This document shows positions 1 to 12,300 of a DNA stretch of 64,000 nucleotides, one piece after another. Origin of the DNA: Hydractinia symbiolongicarpus (taxonomy: Eukaryota; Cnidaria; Hydrozoa; Anthoathecata; Hydractiniidae); contig NC_079876.1 in the NCBI RefSeq assembly GCF_029227915.1, positions 8,992,001-9,056,000 on the forward strand. Reading direction: 5' to 3'. Positions within the stretch are counted from its first letter, which is position 1; each line of letters opens with the position of its first letter. A model generated the notes under the pieces. The model made no database searches. It saw only the letters and a program-made list of their open reading frames with translations, and was not told where the DNA came from. The translations under genes were made by a program, and so were the position numbers.

Positions 1-201
1 GAAAGTACCCAGGGAGTAAACTAATTTCCCAAACGATATTTTAAATTAATTTTCACCACTAAAACGCATGAGACTTGTAGTTTTCAGAAATCTTTTCATT
101 TTTGATGAGACGCTTAATGAAAGTGGTTTAATCGCCGGCAAACGAAAACCTGCGATTTCCCGTAAATCCCGGACTCGGCCCGTATAGTCAAAAGTATACA
201 A

Positions 202-2028
202 AGAAAGTACCCAGGGTGTAAACTCATTTCCCGAACGATTTTTTAAATTATTATTTCACCACTAAAGCCCATGAGACTTGTAGTATTTAAAAATATTTTC
301 ATTTTTGATGAGACGCTGAATAAAAAAAGTTTAATCGCCGGCAAACGAAAACCTGCGATTTCCCGTAAATCCCGGACTCGGCCCGTATAGTCAAAAGTAT
401 AGAAAGAAAGTACGCAGGGTGTAAACTCATTTCCCGAACGATTTTTTAAATTATTATTTCACCACTAAAGCCCATGAGACTTGTAGTATTTAAAAATATT
501 TTCATTTTTGATGAGACGCTGAATAAAAGAAGTTTAATCGCCGGCAAACGAAAACCCGCGACTTCCCGTAAATCCCGGACTCGGCCCGTATAGTCAAAAG
601 TATACAAAGAAAGTACCCAGGGAGTAAACTCATTTCCCGAACGATTTTTTAAATTATTTTTTCACCACTAAAACGCATGAGACTTGTAGTTTTTAAAAAT
701 GTTTTCATTTTTGATGAGACGCTGAATAAAAGAAGTTTAATTGCCGGCAAACGAAAACCTGCGATTTCCCGTAAATCCCGGACTCGGCCCGTATAGTCAA
801 AAGTATACAAAGAAAGTACCCAGGGTGTAAACTCATTTCCCGAACGATTTTTTAAATTATTATTTCACCACTAAAGCCCATGAGACTTGTAGTATTTGAA
901 AATATTTTCATTTTTGATGAGACGCTGAATAAAAAAAGTTTAATCGCCGGCAAACGAAAACCTGCGATTTCCCGTAAATCCCGGACTCGGCCCGTATAGT
1001 CAAAAGTATAGAAAGAAAGTACGCAGGGTGTAAACTCATTTCCCGAACGATTTTTTAAATTATTATTTCACCACTAAAGCCCATGAGACTTGTAGTATTT
1101 AAAAATATTTTCATTTTTGATGAGACGCTGAATAAAAGAAGTTTAATCGCCGGCAAACGAAAACCCGCGACTTCCCGTAAATCCCGGACTCGGCCCGTAT
1201 AGTCAAAAGTATACAAAGAAAGTACCCAGGGAGTAAACTCATTTCCCGAACGATTTTTTAAATTATTTTATCACCACTAAAACGCATGAGACTTGTAGTT
1301 TTTAAAAATGTTTTCATTTTTGATGAGACGCTGAATAAAAGAAGTTTAATTGCCGGCAAACGAAAACCTGCGATTTCCCGTAAATCCCGGACTCGGCCCG
1401 TATAGTCAAAAGTATACAAAGAAAGTACCCAGGGTGTAAACTCATTTCCCGAACGATTTTTTAAATTATTATTTCACCACTAAAGCCCATGAGACTTGTA
1501 GTATTTGAAAATATTTTCATTTTTGATGAGACGCTGAATAAAAAAAGTTTAATCGCCGGCAAACGAAAACCTGCGATTTCCCGTAAATCCCGGACTCGGC
1601 CCGTATAGTCAAAAGTATAGAAAGAAAGTACGCAGGGTGTAAACTCATTTCCCGAACGATTTTTTAAATTATTATTTCACCACTAAAGCCCATGAGACTT
1701 GTAGTATTTAAAAATATTTTCATTTTTGATGAGACGCTGAATAAAAGAAGTTTAATCGCCGGCAAACGAAAACCCGCGACTTCCCGTAAATCCCGGACTC
1801 GGCCCGTATAGTCAAAAGTATACAAAGAAAGTACCCAGGGAGTAAACTCATTTCCCGAACGATTTTTTAAATTATTTTATCACCACTAAAACGCATGAGA
1901 CTTGTAGTTTTTAAAAATGTTTTCATTTTTGATGAGACGCTGAATAAAAGAAGTTTAATTGCCGGCAAACGAAAACCCGCGTCTTCCCGTAAATCCCGGA
2001 CTCGGCCCGTATAGTCAAAAGTATACAA
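202..2028 (+). repeat. Three-monomer higher-order repeat, 609 bp, three copies
   Basis: Units begin at 202, 811 and 1420, exactly 609 bp (3 x 203) apart. Each unit holds three monomer types in order: one with GCTGAATAAAAAAAGTTT, one beginning with the rare GAAAGTACGCAGGG, and one with ACGCATGAG. Copies 2 and 3 share GTATTTGAAAAT and TTATTTTATCACC where copy 1 has GTATTTAAAAAT and TTATTTTTTCACC, so the third copy probably arose from the second. The end of copy 3 diverges from about 1976, where CGCGTCTTCCCG replaces TGCGATTTCCCG. The monomer before the block (1-200) is the same type as the one after it (about 2030-2230). Confidence 0.93.
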
Positions 2029-2314
2029 AGAAAGTACCCAGGGAGTAAACTCATTTCCCAAACGATATTTTAAATTAATTTTCACCACTAAAACGCATGA
2101 GACTTGTAGTTTTCAGAAATCTTTTCATTTTTGATGAGACGCTTAATGAAAGTGGTTTAATCGCCAGCAAACGAAAACCTGCGATTTCCCGTAAATCCGG
2201 ACTCGGCCCGTATAGTCAAAGGTATACAAAGAAAGTACCCAGGGTGTAAACTCATTTCTCGAACGATTTTTTAAATTATCTTTTCACCACTAAAACGCTT
2301 GAGACTTGTAGTTT

Positions 2315-2336
2315 TCAAAAATGTTTTCATTTTTGA
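2315..2336. other. Perfect 9-bp dyad with TTTT loop, representative copy of a recurrent monomer feature
   Basis: TCAAAAATG at 2315-2323, loop TTTT, and its exact reverse complement CATTTTTGA at 2328-2336. The same dyad is present in essentially every monomer carrying GTTTTCAAAAATGTTTTC, including many in the 38-61 kb region. GTTTTCAGAAATG monomers have a one-base mismatch. The GTATTTAAAAATATT class has lost most of the pairing. It could extrude as a cruciform or act as a protein-binding dyad; the sequence shows only the symmetry. Confidence 0.8.
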
Positions 2337-2639
2337 TGAGACGCTGAATAAAAGAAGTTTAATCGCCGGCAAACGAAAACCCGCCATTTCCCGTAAACCC
2401 TGGACTCGGCCCGTATAGTCAAAAGTATACAAGGAAAGTACCCAGTGAGTAAACTCATTTCCCGAACGAATTTTTAAATTATTTTTTCACCACTAAAACG
2501 CATGAGACTTGTAGTTTTCAAAAATGTTTTCATTTTTAAAGAGACGCTGAATAAAAGAAGTTTAATCACCGGCAAACGAAAACCTGCGATTTCCCGTAAA
2601 TCCCGGACTCGGCACGTATAGTCAAAAGTATACAAAGAA

Positions 2640-5600
2640 AGTACCCAGGGTGTAAACTCATTTCCCGAACGATTTTTTAAATTATTATTTCACCACTAAA
2701 GCCCATGAGACTTGTAGTATTTAAAAATATTTTAATTTTTGATGAGACACTGAATAAAAGAAGTTTAATCGCTGGCAAACGAAAACCTGCGATTTCCCGT
2801 AAATCCTGGACTCGGCCCGTATAGTCAAAAGTATAGAAAGAAAGTACGCAGGGTGTAAACTCATTTCCCGAACGATTTTTTAAATTATTATTTCACCACT
2901 AAAGCCCATGTGACTTGTAGTTTTTAAAAATGTTTTCATTTTTGATGAGACGCTGAATAAAAGAAGTTTAATTGCCGGCAAACGAAAACCCGCGTCTTCC
3001 CGTAAATCCCGGACTCGGCCCGTATAGTCAAAAGTATACAAAGAAAGTACCCAGGGAGTAAACTCATTTCCCAAACGATATTTTAAATTAATTTTCACCA
3101 CTAAAACGCATGAGACTTGTAGTTTTCAGAAATCTTTTCATTTTTGATGAGACGCTTAATGAAAGTGGTTTAATCGCCGGCAAACGAAAACCTGCGATTT
3201 CCCGTAAATCCAGACTCGGCCCGTATAGTGAAAAGTATACAAAGAAAGTACCCAGGGTGTAAACTCATTTCTCGAACGATTTTTTAATATATCTTTTCAC
3301 CACTAAAACGCTTGAGACTTGTAGTTTTCAAAAATGTTTTCATTTTTGATGAGACGCTGAATAAAAGAAGTTTAATCGCCGGCAAACGAAAACCTGCGAT
3401 TTCCCGTAAATCCTGGACTCGGCCCGTATAGTCAAAAGTATACAAAGAAAGTACCCAGGGTGTAAACTCATTTCCCGAGCGATTTTTTAAATTATTTTTT
3501 CACCACTAAAACGCATGAGACTTGTAGTATTTAAAAATATTTCCATTTTTGATGAGACGCTGAATAAAAGAAGTTTAATCGCCGGCAAACGAAAACCAGC
3601 GACTTCCCGTAAATCCCGGACTCTGTCCGTATAGTCAAAAGTATACAAAGAAAGTACCCAGGGGAGTAAACTCATTTCCCGAACGATTTTTTAAATTATT
3701 TTTTTACCACTAATACGCATGAGACTTGTAGTTTTCAGAAATCTTTTCATTTTTGATGAGACGCTTAATGAAAGTGGTTTAATCGCCGGCAAACGAAAAC
3801 CTGCGATTTCCCGTAAATCCCGGACTCGGCCCGTATAGTCAAAAGTATAGAAAAAAAGTACCCAGGCTGTAAACTCATTTCTCGAACGATTTTTTAAATT
3901 ATTTTTTCTCCACAAAAACGCATGAGACTTGTAGTTTTCAAAAATGTTTTCATTTTTGATGAGACGCTGAATAAAAGAAGTTTAATCGCCGGCAAACGAA
4001 AACCTGCGATTTCCCGTAAATCCCGGACTCGGCCCGTAAAGTCAAAGGTATACAAAGAAAGTACCCAGAGAGTAAACTCATTTCCCAAACGATTTTTTAA
4101 ATTTATATTTTACCACTAAAGCCCATGAGACTTGTAGTTTTTAAAAATGTTTTCATTTTTGATGAGACGCTGAATAAAAGAAGTTTAATCGCCGGCAAAC
4201 GAAAACCCGCGATTTCCCGTAAATCCCGGTCACGGCCCGTATAGTCAAAAGTATACAAGGAAAGTACCCAGTGAGTAAACTTATTTCCCTAACGAATTTT
4301 TAAATTATTTTTTCACCACTAAAACGCATGAGACTTGTAGTTTTCAAAAATGTTTTCATTTTTGATGAGACGCTGAATAAAAGAAGTTTAATCGCCGGCA
4401 AACGAAAACCTGCGATTTCCCGTAAATCCCGGACTCAGCCCGTATAGTCAAAAGTATACAAAGAAAGTACCCAGGGAGTAAACTCATTTCCCAAACGATT
4501 ATTTAAATTATTATTTCACCACTAAAGCCCATGAGACTTGTAGTTTTTAAAAATGTTTTCATTTTTGATGAGACGCAGAATAAAAGAAGTTTAATTGCCG
4601 GCAAACGAAAACCCGCGATTTCCCGTAAATCCCGGACTCGGCCCGTATAGTCAAAAGTATACAAGGAAAGTACCCAGTGAGTAAACTCATTTCCTGAACG
4701 AATTTTTAAATTATTTTTTCACCACTAAAACGCATGAGACTTGTAGTTTTCCAAAATGTTTTCATTTTCGATGAGACGCTGAATAAAAGAAGTTTAATCG
4801 CCGTCAAACGAAAACCTGCGATTTCCCGTAAATCCCGGACTCGGCCCGTATAGTCAAAAGTATACAAAGAAAGTACCCAGGGAGTAAACTCATTTCCCAA
4901 ACGATTATTTAAATTATTATTTCACCACTAAAGCCCATAAGACTTGTAGTTTTCAGAAATGTTTTCATTTTTGATGAGACGCTTAATAAAAGTGGTTTAA
5001 TCGCCGGCAAACGAAAACCCGCGATTTCCCGTAAATCCCGGGCTTGGCCCGTATAGTCGAATGTATACAAAGAAAGTACCCTGTGAGTAAACTCATTTCC
5101 AAAACGATTTTTTAAATTATCTTTTCACCACTAAAACGCTTAAGACTTGTAGTTTTCAAAAATGTTTTCATTTTTGATGAGACGCTGAATAAAAGAAGTT
5201 TAATAGCCGGCAAACGAAAACCCGCCATTTCCCGTAAACCCCGGATTCGGCCCGCATAGTCAAAAGTATACAAAGAAAGTGCCCAGGGAGTAAACTCATT
5301 TCCCGAACGATTTTTTAAATTATTTTTTCACCACTAAAACGCATGAGACTTGTAGTTTTCAAAAATGTTTTTATTTTTGATGAGACGCTGAATAAAAGAA
5401 GTTTAATCGCCGTCAAACGAAAACCTGCGATTTCCCGTAAATCCCGGACTCGGCCCGTATAGTCAAAAGTATACAAAGAAAGTACCCAGGGAGTAAACTC
5501 ATTTCCCAAACGATTATTTAAATTATTATTTCACCACTAAAGCCCATAAGACTTGTAGTTTTCAGAAATGTTTTCATTTTTGATGAGACGCTTAATAAAA

Positions 5601-8600
5601 GTGGTTTAATCGCCGGCAAACGAAAACCCGCGATTTCCCGTAAATCCCGGGCTTGGCCCGTATAGTCGAATGTATACAAAGAAAGTACCCTGTGAGTAAA
5701 CTCATTTCCAAAACGATTTTTTAAATTATCTTTTCACCACTAAAACGCTTAAGACTTGTAGTTTTCAAAAATGTTTTCATTTTTGATGAGACGCTGAATA
5801 AAAGAAGTTTAATAGCCGGCAAACGAAAACCCGCCATTTCCCGTAAACCCCGGATTCGGCCCGCATAGTCAAAAGTATACAAAGAAAGTGCCCAGGGAGT
5901 AAACTCATTTCCCGAACGATTTTTTAAATTATTTTTTCACCACTAAAACGCATGAGACTTGTAGTTTTCAAAAATGTTTTTATTTTTGATGAGACGCTGA
6001 ATAAAAGAAGTTTAATCGCCGGCAAACGAAAACCTGCGATTTCCCGTAAATCCCGGACTCGACCCGTATAGTCAAAAGTATACAAAGAAAGTACCCAGGG
6101 TGTAAACTCACTTCTCGAACGATTTTTTAAATTATTATTTCACCACTAAAGCCCATGAGACCTGTAGTATTTAAAAATATTTTCATTTTTGATGAGACGC
6201 TGAATAAAAGAAGTTTAATCGCCGGCAAACGAAAACCCGCGATTTCCCGTAAATCCCGGACTCGGCCCGTATAGTCAAAAGTATACAAAGAAAGTACCAA
6301 GGGTGTAAACTCATTTCCCGAAAGATTTTTTAAATTATTATTTCACCACTAAAGCCCATGAGACTTGTAGTATTTAAAAATATTTTCATTTTTGATGAGA
6401 CACTGAATAAAAGAAGTTTAATCGCTGGCAAACGAAAACCTGCGATTTCCCGTAAATCCTGGACTCGGCCCGTATAGTCAAAAGTATAGAAAGAAAGTAC
6501 GCAGGGTGTAAACTCATTTCCCGAACGATTTTTTAAATTATTATTTCACCACTAAAGCCCATGTGACTTGTAGTTTTTAAAAATGTTTTCATTTTTGATG
6601 AGACGCTGAATAAAAGAAGTTTAATTGCCGGCAAACGAAAACCCGCGTCTTCCCGTAAATCCCGGACTCGGCCCGTATAGTCAAAAGTATACAAAGAAAG
6701 TACCCAGGGAGTAAACTCATTTCCCAAACGATATTTTAAATTAATTTTCACCACTAAAACGCATGAGACTTGTAGTTTTCAGAAATCTTTTCATTTTTGA
6801 TGAGACGCTTAATGAAAGTGGTTTAATCGCCGGCAAACGAAAACCTGCGATTTCCCGTAAATCCAGACTCGGCCCGTATAGTGAAAAGTATACAAAGAAA
6901 GTACCCAGGGTGTAAACTCATTTCTCGAACGATTTTTTAATATATCTTTTCACCACTAAAACGCTTGAGACTTGTAGTTTTCAAAAATGTTTTCATTTTT
7001 GATGAGACGCTGAATAAAAGAAGTTTAATCGCCGGCAAACGAAAACCTGCGATTTCCCGTAAATCCTGGACTCGGCCCGTATAGTCAAAAGTATACAAAG
7101 AAAGTACCCAGGGTGTAAACTCATTTCCCGAGCGATTTTTTAAATTATTTTTTCACCACTAAAACGCATGAGACTTGTAGTATTTAAAAATATTTCCATT
7201 TTTGATGAGACGCTGAATAAAAGAAGTTTAATCGCCGGCAAACGAAAACCAGCGACTTCCCGTAAATCCCGGACTCTGTCCGTATAGTCAAAAGTATACA
7301 AAGAAAGTACCCAGGGGAGTAAACTCATTTCCCGAACGATTTTTTAAATTATTTTTTTACCACTAATACGCATGAGACTTGTAGTTTTCAGAAATCTTTT
7401 CATTTTTGATGAGACGCTTAATGAAAGTGGTTTAATCGCCGGCAAACGAAAACCTGCGATTTCCCGTAAATCCCGGACTCGGCCCGTATAGTCAAAAGTA
7501 TAGAAAAAAAGTACCCAGGCTGTAAACTCATTTCTCGAACGATTTTTTAAATTATTTTTTCTCCACAAAAACGCATGAGACTTGTAGTTTTCAAAAATGT
7601 TTTCATTTTTGATGAGACGCTGAATAAAAGAAGTTTAATCGCCGGCAAACGAAAACCTGCGATTTCCCGTAAATCCCGGACTCGGCCCGTAAAGTCAAAG
7701 GTATACAAAGAAAGTACCCAGAGAGTAAACTCATTTCCCAAACGATTTTTTAAATTTATATTTTACCACTAAAGCCCATGAGACTTGTAGTTTTTAAAAA
7801 TGTTTTCATTTTTGATGAGACGCTGAATAAAAGAAGTTTAATCGCCGGCAAACGAAAACCCGCGATTTCCCGTAAATCCCGGTCACGGCCCGTATAGTCA
7901 AAAGTATACAAGGAAAGTACCCAGTGAGTAAACTTATTTCCCTAACGAATTTTTAAATTATTTTTTCACCACTAAAACGCATGAGACTTGTAGTTTTCAA
8001 AAATGTTTTCATTTTTGATGAGACGCTGAATAAAAGAAGTTTAATCGCCGGCAAACGAAAACCTGCGATTTCCCGTAAATCCCGGACTCAGCCCGTATAG
8101 TCAAAAGTATACAAAGAAAGTACCCAGGGAGTAAACTCATTTCCCAAACGATTATTTAAATTATTATTTCACCACTAAAGCCCATGAGACTTGTAGTTTT
8201 TAAAAATGTTTTCATTTTTGATGAGACGCAGAATAAAAGAAGTTTAATTGCCGGCAAACGAAAACCCGCGATTTCCCGTAAATCCCGGACTCGGCCCGTA
8301 TAGTCAAAAGTATACAAGGAAAGTACCCAGTGAGTAAACTCATTTCCTGAACGAATTTTTAAATTATTTTTTCACCACTAAAACGCATGAGACTTGTAGT
8401 TTTCAAAAATGTTTTCATTTTCGATGAGACGCTGAATAAAAGAAGTTTAATCGCCGTCAAACGAAAACCTGCGATTTCCCGTAAATCCCGGACTCGGCCC
8501 GTATAGTCAAAAGTATACAAAGAAAGTACCCAGGGAGTAAACTCATTTCCCAAACGATTATTTAAATTATTATTTCACCACTAAAGCCCATAAGACTTGT

Positions 8601-9350
8601 AGTTTTCAGAAATGTTTTCATTTTTGATGAGACGCTTAATAAAAGTGGTTTAATCGCCGGCAAACGAAAACCCGCGATTTCCCGTAAATCCCGGGCTTGG
8701 CCCGTATAGTCGAATGTATACAAAGAAAGTACCCTGTGAGTAAACTCATTTCCAAAACGATTTTTTAAATTATCTTTTCACCACTAAAACGCTTAAGACT
8801 TGTAGTTTTCAAAAATGTTTTCATTTTTGATGAGACGCTGAATAAAAGAAGTTTAATAGCCGGCAAACGAAAACCCGCCATTTCCCGTAAACCCCGGATT
8901 CGGCCCGCATAGTCAAAAGTATACAAAGAAAGTGCCCAGGGAGTAAACTCATTTCCCGAACGATTTTTTAAATTATTTTTTCACCACTAAAACGCATGAG
9001 ACTTGTAGTTTTCAAAAATGTTTTTATTTTTGATGAGACGCTGAATAAAAGAAGTTTAATCGCCGGCAAACGAAAACCTGCGATTTCCCGTAAATCCCGG
9101 ACTCGACCCGTATAGTCAAAAGTATACAAAGAAAGTACCCAGGGTGTAAACTCACTTCTCGAACGATTTTTTAAATTATTATTTCACCACTAAAGCCCAT
9201 GAGACTTGTAGTATTTAAAAATATTTTCATTTTTGATGAGACGCTGAATAAAAGAAGTTTAATCGCCGGCAAACGAAAACCCGCGATTTCCCGTAAATCC
9301 CGGACTCGGCCCGTATAGTCAAAAGTATACAAAGAAAGTACCAAGGGTGT
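2640..9350 (+). repeat. Adjacent duplication of an about 3.65-kb block of satellite A (offset 3653 bp)
   Basis: The stretch from about 2640 recurs from about 6295 with an offset of 3653 bp, one base short of 18 monomers. Rare variants match pairwise: the GACACTGAATAAAAG/CGCTGGC monomer (2745 and 6400), AATCCAGACTCGG (3208 and 6861), the GGACTCTGTCCG monomer (3618 and 7271), CTCCACAAAAACGC (3908 and 7561) and CCCGGTCACGG (4225 and 7879). The second copy lacks three monomers present in the first, so its later part is offset by about 3044 bp (15 monomers). It therefore ends near 9350. The copies look nearly identical by eye, suggesting a recent event. Confidence 0.9.
4801..6019 (+). repeat. Local 609-bp tandem duplication inside the first 3.65-kb copy
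   Basis: Three monomers starting at about 4801 repeat directly at about 5410. Positions 4901-5410 and 5510-6019 appear identical base for base. The rare variant CGCCGTCAAACG occurs at about 4800 and 5409, while the next equivalent position (6018) has the usual CGCCGGCAAACG. The second large copy (6295-9350) has only one version of these three monomers. The difference is therefore an in-register gain or loss of exactly three monomers. Confidence 0.88.
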
Positions 9351-12300
9351 AAACTCATTTCCCGAAAGATTTTTTAAATTATTATTTCACCACTAAAGCC
9401 CATGAGACTTGTAGTATTTAAAAATATTTTCATTTTTGATGAGACGCTGAATAAAAGAAGTTTAATCGCCGGCAAACGAAAACCCGCCACTTCCCGTAAA
9501 TCCCGGACTCGGCCCGTATAGTCAAAAGTATACAAAGGAAGTACCCAGGGAGTAAACTCATTTCCCAAACGATTATTTAAATTATTATTTCACCACTAAA
9601 GCCCATGAGACTTGTAGTTTTTAAAAATGTTTTCATTTTTGATGAGACGCAGAATAAAAGAAGTTTAATTGCCGGCAAACGAAAACCCGCGATTTCCCGT
9701 AAATCCCGGACTCGGCCCGTATAGTCAAAAGTATACAAGGAAAGTACCCAGTGAGTAAACTCATTTCCTGAACGAATTTTTAAATTATTTTTTCACCACT
9801 AAAACGCATGAGACTTGTAGTTTTCAAAAGTATTTTCATTTTCGATGAGACGCTGAATAAAAGAAGTTTAATCGCCGGCAAACGAAAACCTGCGATTTCC
9901 CGTAAATCCCGGACTCGGCCCGTATAGTCAAAAGTATACAAAGAAAGTACCCAGGGAGTAAACTCATTTCCTAAACGATTATTTAAATTATTATTTCACC
10001 ACTAAAGCCCATGAGACTTGTAGTTTTCAGAAATGTTTTCATTTTTGATGAGACGCTTAATAAAAGTGGTTTAATCGCCGGCAAACGAAAACCCGCGATT
10101 TCCCGTAAATCCCGGGCTTGGCCCGTATAGTCGAATGTATACAAAGAAAGTACCCTGTGATTAAACTCATTTCCAAAACGATTTTTTAAATTATCTTTTC
10201 ACCACTAAAACGCTTAAGACTTGTAGTTTTCAAAAATATTTTCATTTTTGATGAGACGCTGAATAAAAGAAGTTTAATAGCCGGCAAACGAAAACCCGCC
10301 ATTTCCCGTAAACCCCGGACTCGGCCCGCATAGTCAAAAGTATACAAAGAAAGTGCCCAGGGAGTAAACTCATTTCCCGAACGATTTTTTAAATTATTTT
10401 TTCACCACTAAAACGCATGAAACTTGTAGTTTTCAAAAATGTTTTTATTTTTGATGAGACGCTGAATAAAAGAAGTTTAATCGCCGGCAAACGAAAACCT
10501 GCGATTTCCCGTAAATCCCGGACTCGGCCCGTATAGTCAAAAGTATACAAAGAAAGTACCCAGGGTGTAAACTCATTTCCCGAACGATTTTTTAAATTAT
10601 TATTTCACCACTAAAGCCCATGAGACTTGTAGTATTTAAAAATATTTTCATTTTTGATGAGACGCTGAATAAAAGAAGTTTAATCGCCGGCAAACGAAAA
10701 CCTGCGATTTCCCGTAAATCCCGGACTCGGCCCGTATAGTCAAAAGTATACAAAGAAAGTACCCAGGGTGTAAACTCATTTCCCGAACGATTTTTTAAAT
10801 TATTATTTCACCACTAAAGCCCATGAGACTTGTAGTATTTAAAAATATTTTCATTTTTGATGAGACGCTGAATAAAAGAAGTTTAATCGCCGGCAAACGA
10901 AAACCTGCGATTTCCCGTAAATCCCGGACTCGGCCCGTATAGTCAAAAGTATACAAAGAAAGTACCCAGGGTGTAAACTCATTTCCCGAACGATTTTTTA
11001 AATTATTATTTCACCACTAAAACGCATGAGACTTGTAGTTTTCAAAAATGTTTTCATTTTTGATGAGACGCTGAATAAAAGAAGTTTAACCGCCGGCAAA
11101 CGAAAACCTGCGATTTCCCGTAAATCCCGGACTCAGCCCGTATAGTCAAAAGTATACAAAGAAAGTACCCAGGGAGTAAACTCATTTCCCAAACGATTAT
11201 TTAAATTATTATTTCACCACTAAAGCCCATGAGACTTGTAGTTTTTAAAAATGTTTTCATTTTTGATGAGACGCAGAATAAAAGAAGTTTAATTGCCGGC
11301 AAACGAAAACCCGCGATTTCCCGTAAATCCCGGACTCGGCCCGTATAGTCAAAAGTATACAAGGAAAGTACCCAGTGAGTAAACTCATTTCCTGAACGAA
11401 TTTTTAAATTATTTTTTCACCACTAAAACGCATGAGACTTGTAGTTTTCAAAAATGTTTTCATTTTCGATGAGACGCTGAATAAAAGAAGTTTAATCGCC
11501 GGCAAACGAAAACCTGCGATTTCCCGTAAATCCCGGACTCGGCCCGTATAGTCAAAAGTATACAAAGAAAGTACCCAGGGAGTAAACTCATTTCCCAAAC
11601 GATTATTTAAATTATTATTTCACCACTAAAGCCCATGAGACTTGTAGTTTTCAGAAATGTTTTCATTTTTGATGAGACGCTTAATAAAAGTGGTTTAATC
11701 GCCGGCAAACGAAAACCCGCGATTTCCCGTAAATCCCGGGCTTGGCCCGTATAGTCGAATGTATACAAAGAAAGTACCCTGTGAGTAAACTCATTTCCAA
11801 AACGATTTTTTAAATTATCTTTTCACCACTAAAACGCTTAAGACTTGTAGTTTTCAAAAATGTTTTCATTTTTGATGAGACGCTGAATAAAAGAAGTTTA
11901 ATAGCCGGCAAACGAAAACCCGCCATTTCCCGTAAACCGAGGACTCGGCCCGCATAGTCAAAAGTATGCAAAGAAAGTGCCCAGGGAGTAAACTCATTTC
12001 CCGAACGATTTTTTAAATTATTTTTTCACCACTAAAACGCATGAGACTTGTAGTTTTCAAAAATGTTTTTATTTTTGATGAGACGCTGAATAAAAGAAGT
12101 TTAATCGCCGGCAAACGAAAACCTGCGATTTCCCGAAAATCCCGGACTCGACCCGTATAGTCAAAAGTATACAAAGAAAGTACCCAGGGTGTAAACTCAC
12201 TTCCCGAACGATTTTTTAAATTATTATTTCACCACTAAAGCCCATGAGACTTGTAGTATTTAAAAATATTTTCATTTTTGATGAGACGCTGAATAAAAGA

